From contig NZ_AUFK01000017.1 of assembly GCF_000426465.1 (NCBI RefSeq), forward strand, positions 124,001-188,000: a DNA stretch of 64,000 bases, written 5' to 3'. Numbering within the stretch: the first letter of the stretch is position 1; the number at the start of each line of letters is the position of its first letter. This DNA comes from Epilithonimonas caeni DSM 17710. Its GTDB lineage: Bacteria > Bacteroidota > Bacteroidia > Flavobacteriales > Weeksellaceae. Below are positions 53,158-59,755 of this stretch, in pieces. Made by a program: the position numbers and the translations under genes. Below the pieces are notes generated by a model. It saw nothing but the letters and a program-made list of their open reading frames with translations. It was not told the DNA's origin and did no database searches.

Positions 53158-53242
53158 GTTCCGATAGGAGCAGTATGTTTGTAGTAGATTATTGAACGTG
53201 TAAGAAAGAACTCCGGAGGAGTTCAATATTTACCAATAAATT
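53158..53242. repeat. Palindromic GCTCC-GGAGC repeat pair
   Basis: TTCCGATAGGAGCAGTATG then TTTGTAGTAG, followed 30 bp on by AACTCCGGAGGAGTT (near 53209-53223). The sequence and the TGTTTGTAG tail match the cluster at 4250-4466. The rest of the 371-bp gap 52958-53328 is AT-rich and holds no gene. Confidence 0.65.
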
Positions 53243-53328
53243 CTAAGCACAAATGGTATAATATCCAAAACAAACCTCAAAGGCTCATTTTTTCATTAAT
53301 AAAAATTAAAATAGTCGATAAAGCGTAA

Positions 53329-53688
53329 TTATGAAATTGATGGAGGACCGCGAAGCTGAAAGGTGTATTTGGTCGCTGACCATATTTTTTCCTGTACAGA
53401 AAAAGTTTGTTTTGCCTCGTTGGTGTGGTTCTCAAAATGAAAAGCGAATTCTTCCGGAACCAATGAGTTTCCAGTCGCAAGAAAATGACAAGCCAGACAG
53501 TCGCCGGATTGGCTCTTGGAAACTTCTTTGGAAATGCTTTTCTCCGTTTTTTTGAAACCCGAATCTTTGAAGTAGGATTCGCCTGAGTGATTGTGTAATT
53601 GTGAAGAAAACAAAGCCACAAAAAGATACATCACGGCAAAAAATACCGAGATAAAATTCTTAACAGCTTTGTTGTTTCTGATTAACAT
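53329..53688 (-). CDS. Small exported Cys/His protein next to the receptor
   Basis: A 119-residue protein with one N-terminal hydrophobic segment (about 10-30, FISVFFAVMYLFVALFSS) followed by SQLHNHSGESYF and a CLACH motif near 66-70. It ends LRGPPSIS. Small proteins with His/Cys pairs and a terminal R-x-PP are often encoded next to metal-related TonB receptors or efflux pumps in Bacteroidetes. A start one codon earlier would use TTG. CLACH looks like a haem-binding CxxCH, but a metal site is as likely. It is 371 bp upstream of the receptor gene on the same strand, with a palindromic repeat between. Confidence 0.65.
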   Translation of the reverse strand: MLIRNNKAVKNFISVFFAVMYLFVALFSSQLHNHSGESYFKDSGFKKTEKSISKEVSKSQSGDCLACHFLATGNSLVPEEFAFHFENHTNEAKQTFSVQEKIWSATKYTFQLRGPPSIS

Positions 53689-53842
53689 CAATGCAAATGT
53701 AGAAATTTTTTGTGAAAAACAGAGATTATGTTAAATTCTAAAAAAATTATAGGCTTTTAAATTGCTCGCAGATTAAAAAAAGGAGCGGATTTTTTATCAT
53801 CTGCAAAATCTGCCCAATCGGCGAGAAAATTATTTTACATTT

Positions 53843-54871
53843 TTACTTTTCTTCTTCAAAGTACAAACGGTAATATTTCCCTTTTTCATCCTGTCCGGTT
53901 TCTATCATTTTTCGGTCTCCGTGGATGTAGATGTGGAAATTCTTATCAAGTTTGATGATGGATTTAAAATGTCGTTGCTGCTTTTTAACCGCCTGGTTAT
54001 TAATTGGAAAATCTTCCGAGATCGAGATCTGCATATCCTGCTCATAATCGGATTTGAAGTTGGAAAAACTTTCGATCACGTTCTCGTCCTCCAAAACTTC
54101 TTTTACAAAATCATCATACTTGAACTCTTCTTTTTCTTTGAAGAAATTAATGGACTTATTCAGGAAATCAGCCTGGTCCGCTTTGGAGACTTCAAATTCC
54201 TGAGGTAATTGTTGCGTGATAAAATCCTTGTAAACAGACAAAGTTTCCTGGGTGTGAAAATACTCGTCGTCACGTTGTTTTACCTTCAAGAAGTCCTCGA
54301 ACCAATAATACATATCGCCGTTTTTGTTATTATCAACAACCGACAAGATGTAGCCACTCTCTTTTTCACTGTTATATATCAAAGCCGCTTTATCAATCTT
54401 GGACAAACTGATTCCGAAATCTCTTTCAATTTCAAAAGACTCATCCTGAGGATTGATTTTCAGGAAACCTTCTCTCTTCTCCGTTTTGAAGATCCCGATA
54501 GAATCTGTTTTTTCACTCTTGCCGTCAGCCGATTCAAAAACCTCGCCTTCAAAATAAACAACGAACAACTCGCCAGCCTGAACTCTAGGATTTTCCGCCG
54601 CTTCGTAAAGATGTTTGGCAATATTCTCAGATTCCCACTGGAACTTGGCCTTGTCTTCAAAAATCTCGGACACAGAACTGTAAACAGGATTATTCACAAG
54701 ATAGGAATCACTGTAAAACTGGAACTGTTCTTCGGATTTGAAAGCGCTCATAAAGTAATTCCCGAGCAATTCCTTCATCTCTTCTTCCAACTGAAGCTCT
54801 TCCTGGGAAAGTGTTAGGGATTCTCCATTGATCTTATTCCCGACTCTATGAACTGTAATTTTTGAAAACAT
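53843..54871 (-). CDS. Nucleoid-associated protein, NdpA family
   Basis: A 342-residue cytoplasmic protein of the NdpA (37-kDa nucleoid-associated) family. The N-terminus KITVHRVGNKINGESLTLSQ and the mid-sequence IGIFKTEKREGFLKI, DKAALIYNSEKESGYILSVVDN and WFEDFLKVKQRDDEYFHTQ match it. These proteins are found on the nucleoid in Proteobacteria, and their biochemical role is unclear. The protein is strongly acidic and rich in Phe. A -7 box (CAAAGATA on plus, 54891-54898) lies 20 bp upstream. It is monocistronic. Confidence 0.85.
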   Translation of the reverse strand: MFSKITVHRVGNKINGESLTLSQEELQLEEEMKELLGNYFMSAFKSEEQFQFYSDSYLVNNPVYSSVSEIFEDKAKFQWESENIAKHLYEAAENPRVQAGELFVVYFEGEVFESADGKSEKTDSIGIFKTEKREGFLKINPQDESFEIERDFGISLSKIDKAALIYNSEKESGYILSVVDNNKNGDMYYWFEDFLKVKQRDDEYFHTQETLSVYKDFITQQLPQEFEVSKADQADFLNKSINFFKEKEEFKYDDFVKEVLEDENVIESFSNFKSDYEQDMQISISEDFPINNQAVKKQQRHFKSIIKLDKNFHIYIHGDRKMIETGQDEKGKYYRLYFEEEK

Positions 54872-54973
54872 TGTTTGTTGTTTAGGATTGCAAAGATAAT
54901 TTTTTCTCTTGTTTTCTAACGAATCAAAATACTGTCATTGCGAACGAAGTGAAACAATCTTAATATTAGTAGC

Positions 54974-55006
54974 AAAAAATCCCCAAGCTCTCGCCCGGGA
55001 ATTTTT
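54974..55006 (-). terminator. Terminator after the 55006-56770 unit
   Basis: AAAAATCCCC and GGGAATTTTT pair with GC and CG next to them around a short loop, just past the last stop of the minus-strand unit. Confidence 0.7.
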
Positions 55007-55407
55007 CATTTATTAATTGTCATGATCGTTTCTTCCGAAACTTTATATTCTCCTTTCTGATAAATTTCTTTATTCAAAAGTATTTCATAAGTGTAAATAC
55101 CTTTTGGAAAGTCATATATACATTCTTTAGATTCTTTCGGAATTACTAATGCTTTTTTAATTTCCTCATCTTCTATTTTTCCAATTAAGTTTACTGCTAT
55201 TTTTTCATCCATTTTGTTTTTGAAACAAAAACTATCCACTGTTTTCGAATTAGGATCAACGGATTTTCCATTTCCTTTGATTGCAGAAAAACCTTGTATC
55301 AATATGTTTCCAATAGCAATGCCTTTGTCAAGACCTGTATTTTGGGATTTAAAAAAAAGAGGAATGAGCAACAAAAAAGCAATCAGTAGATAATTGTTTT
55401 TTGTCAT
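55006..55407 (-). CDS. Secreted hypothetical protein
   Basis: A 133-residue exported protein with a signal peptide (about 1-21, LLLIPLFFKSQ). The mature part is predicted to be mostly beta, with two Cys (SFCFKNK and SKECIYD) that could form a disulfide. A C-terminal segment GIYTYEILLNKEIYQKGEYK ends in VSEETIMTINK. I recognise no family. The KGEYKV-type segment echoes KAGEYKV in the 55970 protein. It is last in a three-gene minus-strand unit with a TlpA-type thioredoxin 12 bp upstream, so a disulfide-containing substrate is a plausible guess. Confidence 0.65.
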   Translation of the reverse strand: MTKNNYLLIAFLLLIPLFFKSQNTGLDKGIAIGNILIQGFSAIKGNGKSVDPNSKTVDSFCFKNKMDEKIAVNLIGKIEDEEIKKALVIPKESKECIYDFPKGIYTYEILLNKEIYQKGEYKVSEETIMTINK

Positions 55408-55419
55408 TGTTTTTATTGA

Positions 55420-55959
55420 TTATTTTAATGAGCCGATAATTGAAGTGATTTCCTTTTTGTCCATAGAACCTTCGATCTTTTTTACAACTTTACCACTTTT
55501 AATAAAATAAGTGATCGGGACAATTTCCGTATAAATAAGACTCTTCTCGCTTCTATTTTCCAGGAAATTACGGATAGCCTTTCTGTAAGCTGCATTCTGG
55601 AGGGTAACATCCGGGAGCGATTTATTTTTCATAAGAAAATCCTTTAGTTTCCCGCTGTCCTTATCTATAGAAAGCGTTGCAAACCTCACATCCGGGAATT
55701 CTTTCTGAAGTTCTAAAAACATTGGCATTTCTTCTACGCAAGGCTTACACCACGTCGCCCATAAATTGATCACGACTAATTGGTCGGTAGAAAGAAACTG
55801 TTTGTAAAAATCACTGGATTTTATATCATAGTGATTATTAACTTCAATATCATCTTTTTGTTTTCCGAGATGCAAGGTCCCAATATCCAGCCCCATATTG
55901 TAGATAATAAATAAAGCGACCAGTAAAATCCAAAAAATTCTAAACAGTTTCTTTTTCAT
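55420..55959 (-). CDS. TlpA-family thioredoxin-like oxidoreductase
   Basis: A membrane-anchored periplasmic thioredoxin of 179 residues. An uncleaved N-terminal helix (about 5-24) is followed by the thioredoxin fold: VVINLWATWCKPCVEEMPMF with the active WCxPC site, then FATLSIDKDSGKLKDFL, the cis-Pro loop VPITYFI and GKVVKKIEGSMDK. It is likely to reduce or isomerise disulfides in secreted proteins or to serve cytochrome c maturation. It lies 10-12 bp from secreted proteins on both sides, which both carry Cys residues, so it may serve those. Confidence 0.88.
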   Translation of the reverse strand: MKKKLFRIFWILLVALFIIYNMGLDIGTLHLGKQKDDIEVNNHYDIKSSDFYKQFLSTDQLVVINLWATWCKPCVEEMPMFLELQKEFPDVRFATLSIDKDSGKLKDFLMKNKSLPDVTLQNAAYRKAIRNFLENRSEKSLIYTEIVPITYFIKSGKVVKKIEGSMDKKEITSIIGSLK

Positions 55960-55969
55960 AATGTATATA

Positions 55970-56770
55970 TTAGTTTTTTATGGTAGAAAAATTCCTCACA
56001 ATAATAATTCCATCTTCATTTACCAGATATTTCCCTGCCTTTACTACAATTTTTTCTCCAGCTTTTTTCGCTTCCACAATATTATTGTTTAGCATCATAT
56101 CTTCATCAAAAGATAAAAACCCGTTATTTTTTTGAGCTAAAGATAATAATTCCTGATTCTGTGATAAATCTATAGTTAAGATTCCGCCAACATTTGTAGC
56201 TGCATTTTTAGTGAATGGTACTTTTACACAAAAAGCATATGAATAGCTGTAATTATGTCCAAAGATTTGACCTTGATGTGTTTCAACCCAACAAACTGAC
56301 CTGGCACTTATGACGCTTGGTTCAAAAGCAATTTGTCCGTCTATAACTTTATATTCTCCTGCCTTCATTGCGTAAGCCTGATCATCACCTAATGTTTTGT
56401 TTGGATCATACAAAATTTGATCATTTTCAATTTTTATGGTTTTTAAGTTTTTAATATTTTCATTAGTTGTTAATTTTTTATTAGTAGCAAAGCTATCCTC
56501 CAAGTTCATTATAACCACATTGGATTCATTATTATTTTTATTTGTAATAATGTAATGGCATTCTGTGTCTTTCCATATATCTACACTAAAACTCCCAACC
56601 CCACAACAAGAAATGGTTGTACAGATCTTTAATCTGATTTTATTATTAGTCGATTGAGAATTTGTGATTGCTAATAAATCTTCGGCATTTGGATTCATAT
56701 AATTTTGTCCCGATGCAAAACCATTAATAAGTAAAATCAATAACACTCCAAATTTAAACATTTTTTTCAT
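55970..56770 (-). CDS. Secreted Cys-containing hypothetical protein
   Basis: A 266-residue exported protein with a signal peptide (about 1-21, NGFASGQ). The mature part starts near MNPNAEDLLA and has CTTISCCG and TECHYIIT in the first quarter and SVCWVE and AFCVKV in the centre, so six Cys in all. Two similar segments, MKAGEYKVIDGQIAF and VKAGKYLVNEDGIII, appear at about 130 and 245, suggesting an internal repeat. I recognise no family. It is the first gene of the minus-strand unit with the TlpA-type gene 10 bp downstream. It is divergent from the XRE regulator, which may control it. Confidence 0.65.
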   Translation of the reverse strand: MKKMFKFGVLLILLINGFASGQNYMNPNAEDLLAITNSQSTNNKIRLKICTTISCCGVGSFSVDIWKDTECHYIITNKNNNESNVVIMNLEDSFATNKKLTTNENIKNLKTIKIENDQILYDPNKTLGDDQAYAMKAGEYKVIDGQIAFEPSVISARSVCWVETHQGQIFGHNYSYSYAFCVKVPFTKNAATNVGGILTIDLSQNQELLSLAQKNNGFLSFDEDMMLNNNIVEAKKAGEKIVVKAGKYLVNEDGIIIVRNFSTIKN

Positions 56771-56965
56771 AATTCAAATTGTTTTTTTTACGATAATAAA
56801 TCGTTTTTTAGTTTTTAATAAATTTTTTACACATTTGTTTTCCGGATAACAGAGACAAAACTATTCATTAGAATTGATATATTATTGTCCAAAAAAGAAA
56901 AATTTTCAGCCATTTTTGATAAATTTTTTGTCAAAATTTATATCATAATTTATTTATTACTGTTT

Positions 56966-56983
56966 TATTTTTGCATATTTTTG
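56966..56983 (+). promoter_or_regulatory. Two overlapping -7 boxes upstream of the XRE regulator
   Basis: TATTTTTG occurs twice, at 56966-56973 and 56976-56983, 10 bp apart, 19-29 bp before the ATG at 57002. No clear TTTG -33 element lies 19 bp upstream of either. Confidence 0.5.
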
Positions 56984-57001
56984 TTCAATTAGTTTTAAGA
57001 T

Positions 57002-57343
57002 ATGAAAATTGGAAATAAATTGAGAGGACTGAGAAGCGAGAAGGGTTTTAGCACAATGGAGATTGCAGAAAGGTTAGACGTTTCGGAGTCTACTTACAGA
57101 AGATACGAGTCCGACAAAAGCTTTCCTGATATCTTTACTCTGGAAAAAATCGCAAAAATCTACGACAAAAGCTTTTTAGAATTGCTCCCTGAAGAAATTG
57201 TAATCAATAACCAGCAACAAGGTGGTACTTCTACAAATGCAATTGTTGTTAATCAACTTTCTGAAAAACTTGTAGAGCAATACGAAGCAAGGATCAAAAA
57301 TCTGGAAGAGCAATTAACCTACTGGAAAGATAAATCAAAATAA
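57002..57343 (+). CDS. XRE-family transcriptional regulator
   Basis: A 113-residue DNA-binding protein. The helix-turn-helix spans about 8-60: GNKLRGLRSEKGFSTMEIAE, RLDVSESTYRRYESDKSFPD, IFTLEKIAKIYDKSFLELLP. A variable linker follows, and the C-terminus (about 85-113) is a short coiled coil (LSEKLVEQYEARIKNLEEQ), suitable for dimerisation. Two -7 boxes precede it. The neighbouring secreted genes on the minus strand start 232 bp away and are candidate targets. A stem-loop without a strong T run (57352-57379) follows. Being small and carrying no second sensing domain, it could be an autoregulated switch. Confidence 0.85.
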   Translation: MKIGNKLRGLRSEKGFSTMEIAERLDVSESTYRRYESDKSFPDIFTLEKIAKIYDKSFLELLPEEIVINNQQQGGTSTNAIVVNQLSEKLVEQYEARIKNLEEQLTYWKDKSK

Positions 57344-57351
57344 TTAAAAAC

Positions 57352-57379
57352 AAATCCCCGGGCGAATGCTCGGGGATCC
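57352..57379. terminator. GC-rich stem-loop between convergent genes
   Basis: ATCCCCGGGC and GCTCGGGGAT pair around a short loop between the XRE gene and the converging 57397 gene. The T run is weak, so efficiency is uncertain. Confidence 0.5.
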
Positions 57380-57396
57380 ATCATATTGTTTAAAGC

Positions 57397-58077
57397 TTAA
57401 GAATTAGGATTCTCCTCTTGCCCTTTCTTCTCCGCCCTCACCTTGGTCAGCAATTTCGAAATTGTATAATCATCCTTTTTCACAGTATCTTTGAAAACCT
57501 TTTTACCATTATTGCTCACTTTGGAGATATAGCTGTAAGCATTCTCAAACAAAACCTTATTCGCTTCTACAAGAGATTTTCGGTTACTCACGATAGCGAT
57601 CTGCTCCGCATTCCAGGCTTCCAGCTGAGGAAGAATAGGAGGAAAGTACTTCAAAAAATCTTTCGGCATATTGCCAGCGTCTAGTTCTGCCTGATGACTT
57701 TCCAGATAAGGCAGCACTTCTCTCAGGTCGTACACAGCACCTTCGATATTTCTTGTCGTCAACTTGCTTCGGATACTGGATATAGAAGCAGATTCCAGTC
57801 CGGCATCCTTCACATAATCAATCAGAAACAATAACTTTTGATTAGCCTCATCCGCCAGCCCATATAGCTGCCTGGTCACACTTTTCAGTTCCTCCGTTTT
57901 TGCCAGCACAGATGCCGTTTTCCGCACCGCATCAATAGCATTTTGAAATTCGGTCAAAAAATCTGCATCCATCATTTTGTAATGTCCCGCCAATTCAGCC
58001 TGATTTCTGTTAAAACTCGTGATCAGCGCATCACCGATCGCAGGATACTCTTCATAGTTTAAATTGTTATTTCCCAT
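57397..58077 (-). CDS. Conserved helical hypothetical protein
   Basis: A 226-residue, almost entirely helical cytoplasmic protein (no signal or membrane segment) with an even spread of Ala, Leu, Asn and Glu. Examples are ELAGHYKMMDADFLTEFQNA and LKSVTRQLYGLADEANQKLL, and the tail ends in Lys/Glu-rich KVRAEKKGQEENPNS. I recognise no family. Its coding start is 43 bp downstream (on its own strand) of a block of nine imperfect 21-bp repeats, whose minus-strand reading would encode LRRQSEE heptads broken by stops. The function is unknown. Confidence 0.7.
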   Translation of the reverse strand: MGNNNLNYEEYPAIGDALITSFNRNQAELAGHYKMMDADFLTEFQNAIDAVRKTASVLAKTEELKSVTRQLYGLADEANQKLLFLIDYVKDAGLESASISSIRSKLTTRNIEGAVYDLREVLPYLESHQAELDAGNMPKDFLKYFPPILPQLEAWNAEQIAIVSNRKSLVEANKVLFENAYSYISKVSNNGKKVFKDTVKKDDYTISKLLTKVRAEKKGQEENPNS

Positions 58078-58119
58078 TCTCTATGTTTTTGAATTAATTT
58101 TATTTACAGTTTTATTTTA

Positions 58120-58308
58120 TTCTTCTGGTTGTTCACTCAACTCCTCTGATTATCTACTCAAGTCTTCTGACTGCCTACTTAACTTCTCCGATTGTCTTCT
58201 TAACTCTTCTGATTGTCTTCTTAACTCTTCTGATTGTCTTCTTAATTTCTCTGACTATCTTCTCAAGTCTTCTGACTGTCTACTTAACCCTTCTGATTAT
58301 CAACCCAA
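58120..58308. repeat. 21-bp tandem repeat array (nine units)
   Basis: Nine head-to-tail imperfect 21-bp units of the form CTCTTCTGATTGTCTTCTTAA run from about 58120 to 58308, with two adjacent identical units (58183-58224 region) and the others differing by 2-6 bases. On the minus strand the frame gives LRRQSEE-type heptads but with TAG and TAA stops in two units. On the plus strand it gives SSDCLLN repeats in an open frame without a ribosome-binding site or homologue. The rest of the gap 58309-58500 is AT-rich. There are no spacers, so this is not a CRISPR. Confidence 0.85.
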
Positions 58309-58544
58309 CACCTTTTACACTCAAATATATTTATATTTTTATCCAAAAACAAACATTATTCAAAATTATTTCCACATAAACAATTTATTTAATTTAATTT
58401 TTAAACAATTTAAAAGAATTATTATTAACAAAAACCTATCAACCATAAAATTATGATTGAATTTTAAAAAACGATAAGATATTATTAAAACAAATAATCA
58501 CAGATATCTACAATATTTTATCTTTGACACAAATATTCATCAAA

Positions 58545-58856
58545 ATGAGTTCATCCTATCAAAAATACTGTCTATTCTTCTTTTTATTAATGACATTCTC
58601 TTTCACCAATGCCCAAACCATAGAAGAAGAAATCGCAAAAAAATCCTGTGAATGCATCCAATCCAAATTATCGCCTGAAGGACAGATCACAAGCCCTGAA
58701 ATAAAAAAGTGCGTTTCCAAAAGCGGCGATGAAGTTTTGAGATCGAAAGACCCACAAGAAGTGAAAAGAATCACAAAGAACATGGAGGAAGTTGTAGAGC
58801 GATTGAAAACAGTCTATCAATTGGTACAAAAATGTTTGCCAAAACAGGACAATTAA
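58545..58856 (+). CDS. Small secreted hypothetical protein
   Basis: A 103-residue exported protein with a signal peptide (about 1-22, LLMTFSFTNAQ). The mature domain contains CECIQSKLS, KKCVSKSG and VQKCLPKQ, so four Cys spaced along a helical domain, suggesting disulfides or a ligand-binding site. I know similar short Cys-containing secreted helical proteins from Flavobacteriia but no function. The start ATG at 58545 follows a -7 box (TATCTTTG, 58519-58526), which overlaps the upstream TTG alternative. It is monocistronic, and a large gap without features follows. Confidence 0.7.
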   Translation: MSSSYQKYCLFFFLLMTFSFTNAQTIEEEIAKKSCECIQSKLSPEGQITSPEIKKCVSKSGDEVLRSKDPQEVKRITKNMEEVVERLKTVYQLVQKCLPKQDN

Positions 58857-59091
58857 AAACAAAGATCCCATAGCAAAAGTTTGGAAATTTCATTTTTAAC
58901 CCTCTGAGTCTTATTTCACTCTTTTGAAAAAAAACACACCTGATTATCAGGATATTGACATATTATAAAATTCAAATTAGCTTTAAAAGAAGACTTTTGC
59001 ATTCATATTCGCTTTATAAACAATTATTATTTAAAAATATTCAATAATATAAATAATTTAATGTAAATTTGCGAAAATTTATAACACAAAA

Positions 59092-59652
59092 ATGATAAAA
59101 AAATACAAGATAACTCGATCTTTGTTATCTATTTTCCTATTATTTTTTTTTATCAATATTTACAGTCAGATCACGGTTGCTGAGGGTACGGTTTTTTATG
59201 TGGAAAAAAACACGATTCTTACGGGAGACATCCAGGTTTCAGCTTCGCAATCTAACAATTCTCAATCCGATCCAACACAAGCCTTATCCTCCAAAAATAA
59301 AAAAGACAAAAGGCTTTTAGCTGACGGAACAACAAAGCTAAGGCACAAAAAAAAGAGATCAAATCCTAAAAAGCTAATTCAGGATACATCCGTTGCTGAT
59401 GCAAACAAGGCAATTTTACTCAAACATCATTGGAAAAATGTTGACAGTTGTTATTTCATCTCCTCAGACTCCGGCAAAAGACAGGTAATAGTTCCTGATC
59501 AATATTTGAAATATGACGTTTCTTCGTTACGTTACATTTTTATTTCTAATTATTTTTATAAAGAAGAGCGGAGTTTCTACAAAATCCGATTTCTCTATAA
59601 CTTACATAACGAAAGCTCCCGTACACGTCCTCCCCCTTTTTTATTATCATAG
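59092..59652 (+). CDS. Small basic secreted protein before the giant surface protein
   Basis: A 186-residue exported protein with a signal peptide (about 1-25, FFFINIYSQ). Two parts are visible. Residues about 28-105 are Ser/Lys/Asn-rich with low-complexity basic stretches (LRHKKKRSNPKKL). Residues about 106-186 are a folded-looking domain ending SSRTRPPPFLLS. The terminal R-x-PP echoes LRGPP in the product of 53329. It is 103 bp upstream of the giant protein, separated by a strong hairpin (59710-59735). A -7 box (TAAATTTG, 59064-59071) precedes it by 20 bp. I recognise no family; an accessory or export-partner role is a guess. Confidence 0.65.
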   Translation: MIKKYKITRSLLSIFLLFFFINIYSQITVAEGTVFYVEKNTILTGDIQVSASQSNNSQSDPTQALSSKNKKDKRLLADGTTKLRHKKKRSNPKKLIQDTSVADANKAILLKHHWKNVDSCYFISSDSGKRQVIVPDQYLKYDVSSLRYIFISNYFYKEERSFYKIRFLYNLHNESSRTRPPPFLLS

Positions 59653-59709
59653 AAAATTTAATGTAATTACGACATTTTCATAATTACGTCATTAAAACTT
59701 TTATCATCA

Positions 59710-59735
59710 GCTTCCTTTCCAGCGGAAAGGTAAGC
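59710..59735 (+). other. Hairpin between the small basic gene and the giant gene
   Basis: GCTTCCTTTCC and GGAAAGGTAAGC pair with a single bulge around AGC. There is no T run, so it looks like an mRNA processing or attenuation element rather than a full terminator. It lies 20 bp before the giant gene's ATG. Confidence 0.5.
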
Positions 59736-59755
59736 TTATAGTTATATACAAAATA

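Noticed and set aside
53331-53555. Plus-strand frame of 74 codons opposite the CLACH protein
   Set aside because: It is antisense to a gene with signal-like hydrophobic segment and motif, and has no start signal of its own.
53653-53691. Cytochrome c or haem protein call for the CLACH product
   Set aside because: A single CxxCH in a small, otherwise hydrophobic protein without a distal ligand is not enough, and metal context suggests another use.
54209-54817. Open frame of 202 codons on the plus strand opposite the NdpA-type gene
   Set aside because: It is antisense to a gene with clear family motifs and its own -7 box; the frame has no signature of its own.
58120-58308. CRISPR-like array
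   Set aside because: The units are contiguous without spacers and are imperfect, and no cas genes are present.
58064-58456. Plus-strand frame through the 21-bp repeats encoding SSDCLLN repeats
   Set aside because: Low-complexity product that starts inside the 57397 gene on the other strand. The reading frame is open only because of the repeat unit.
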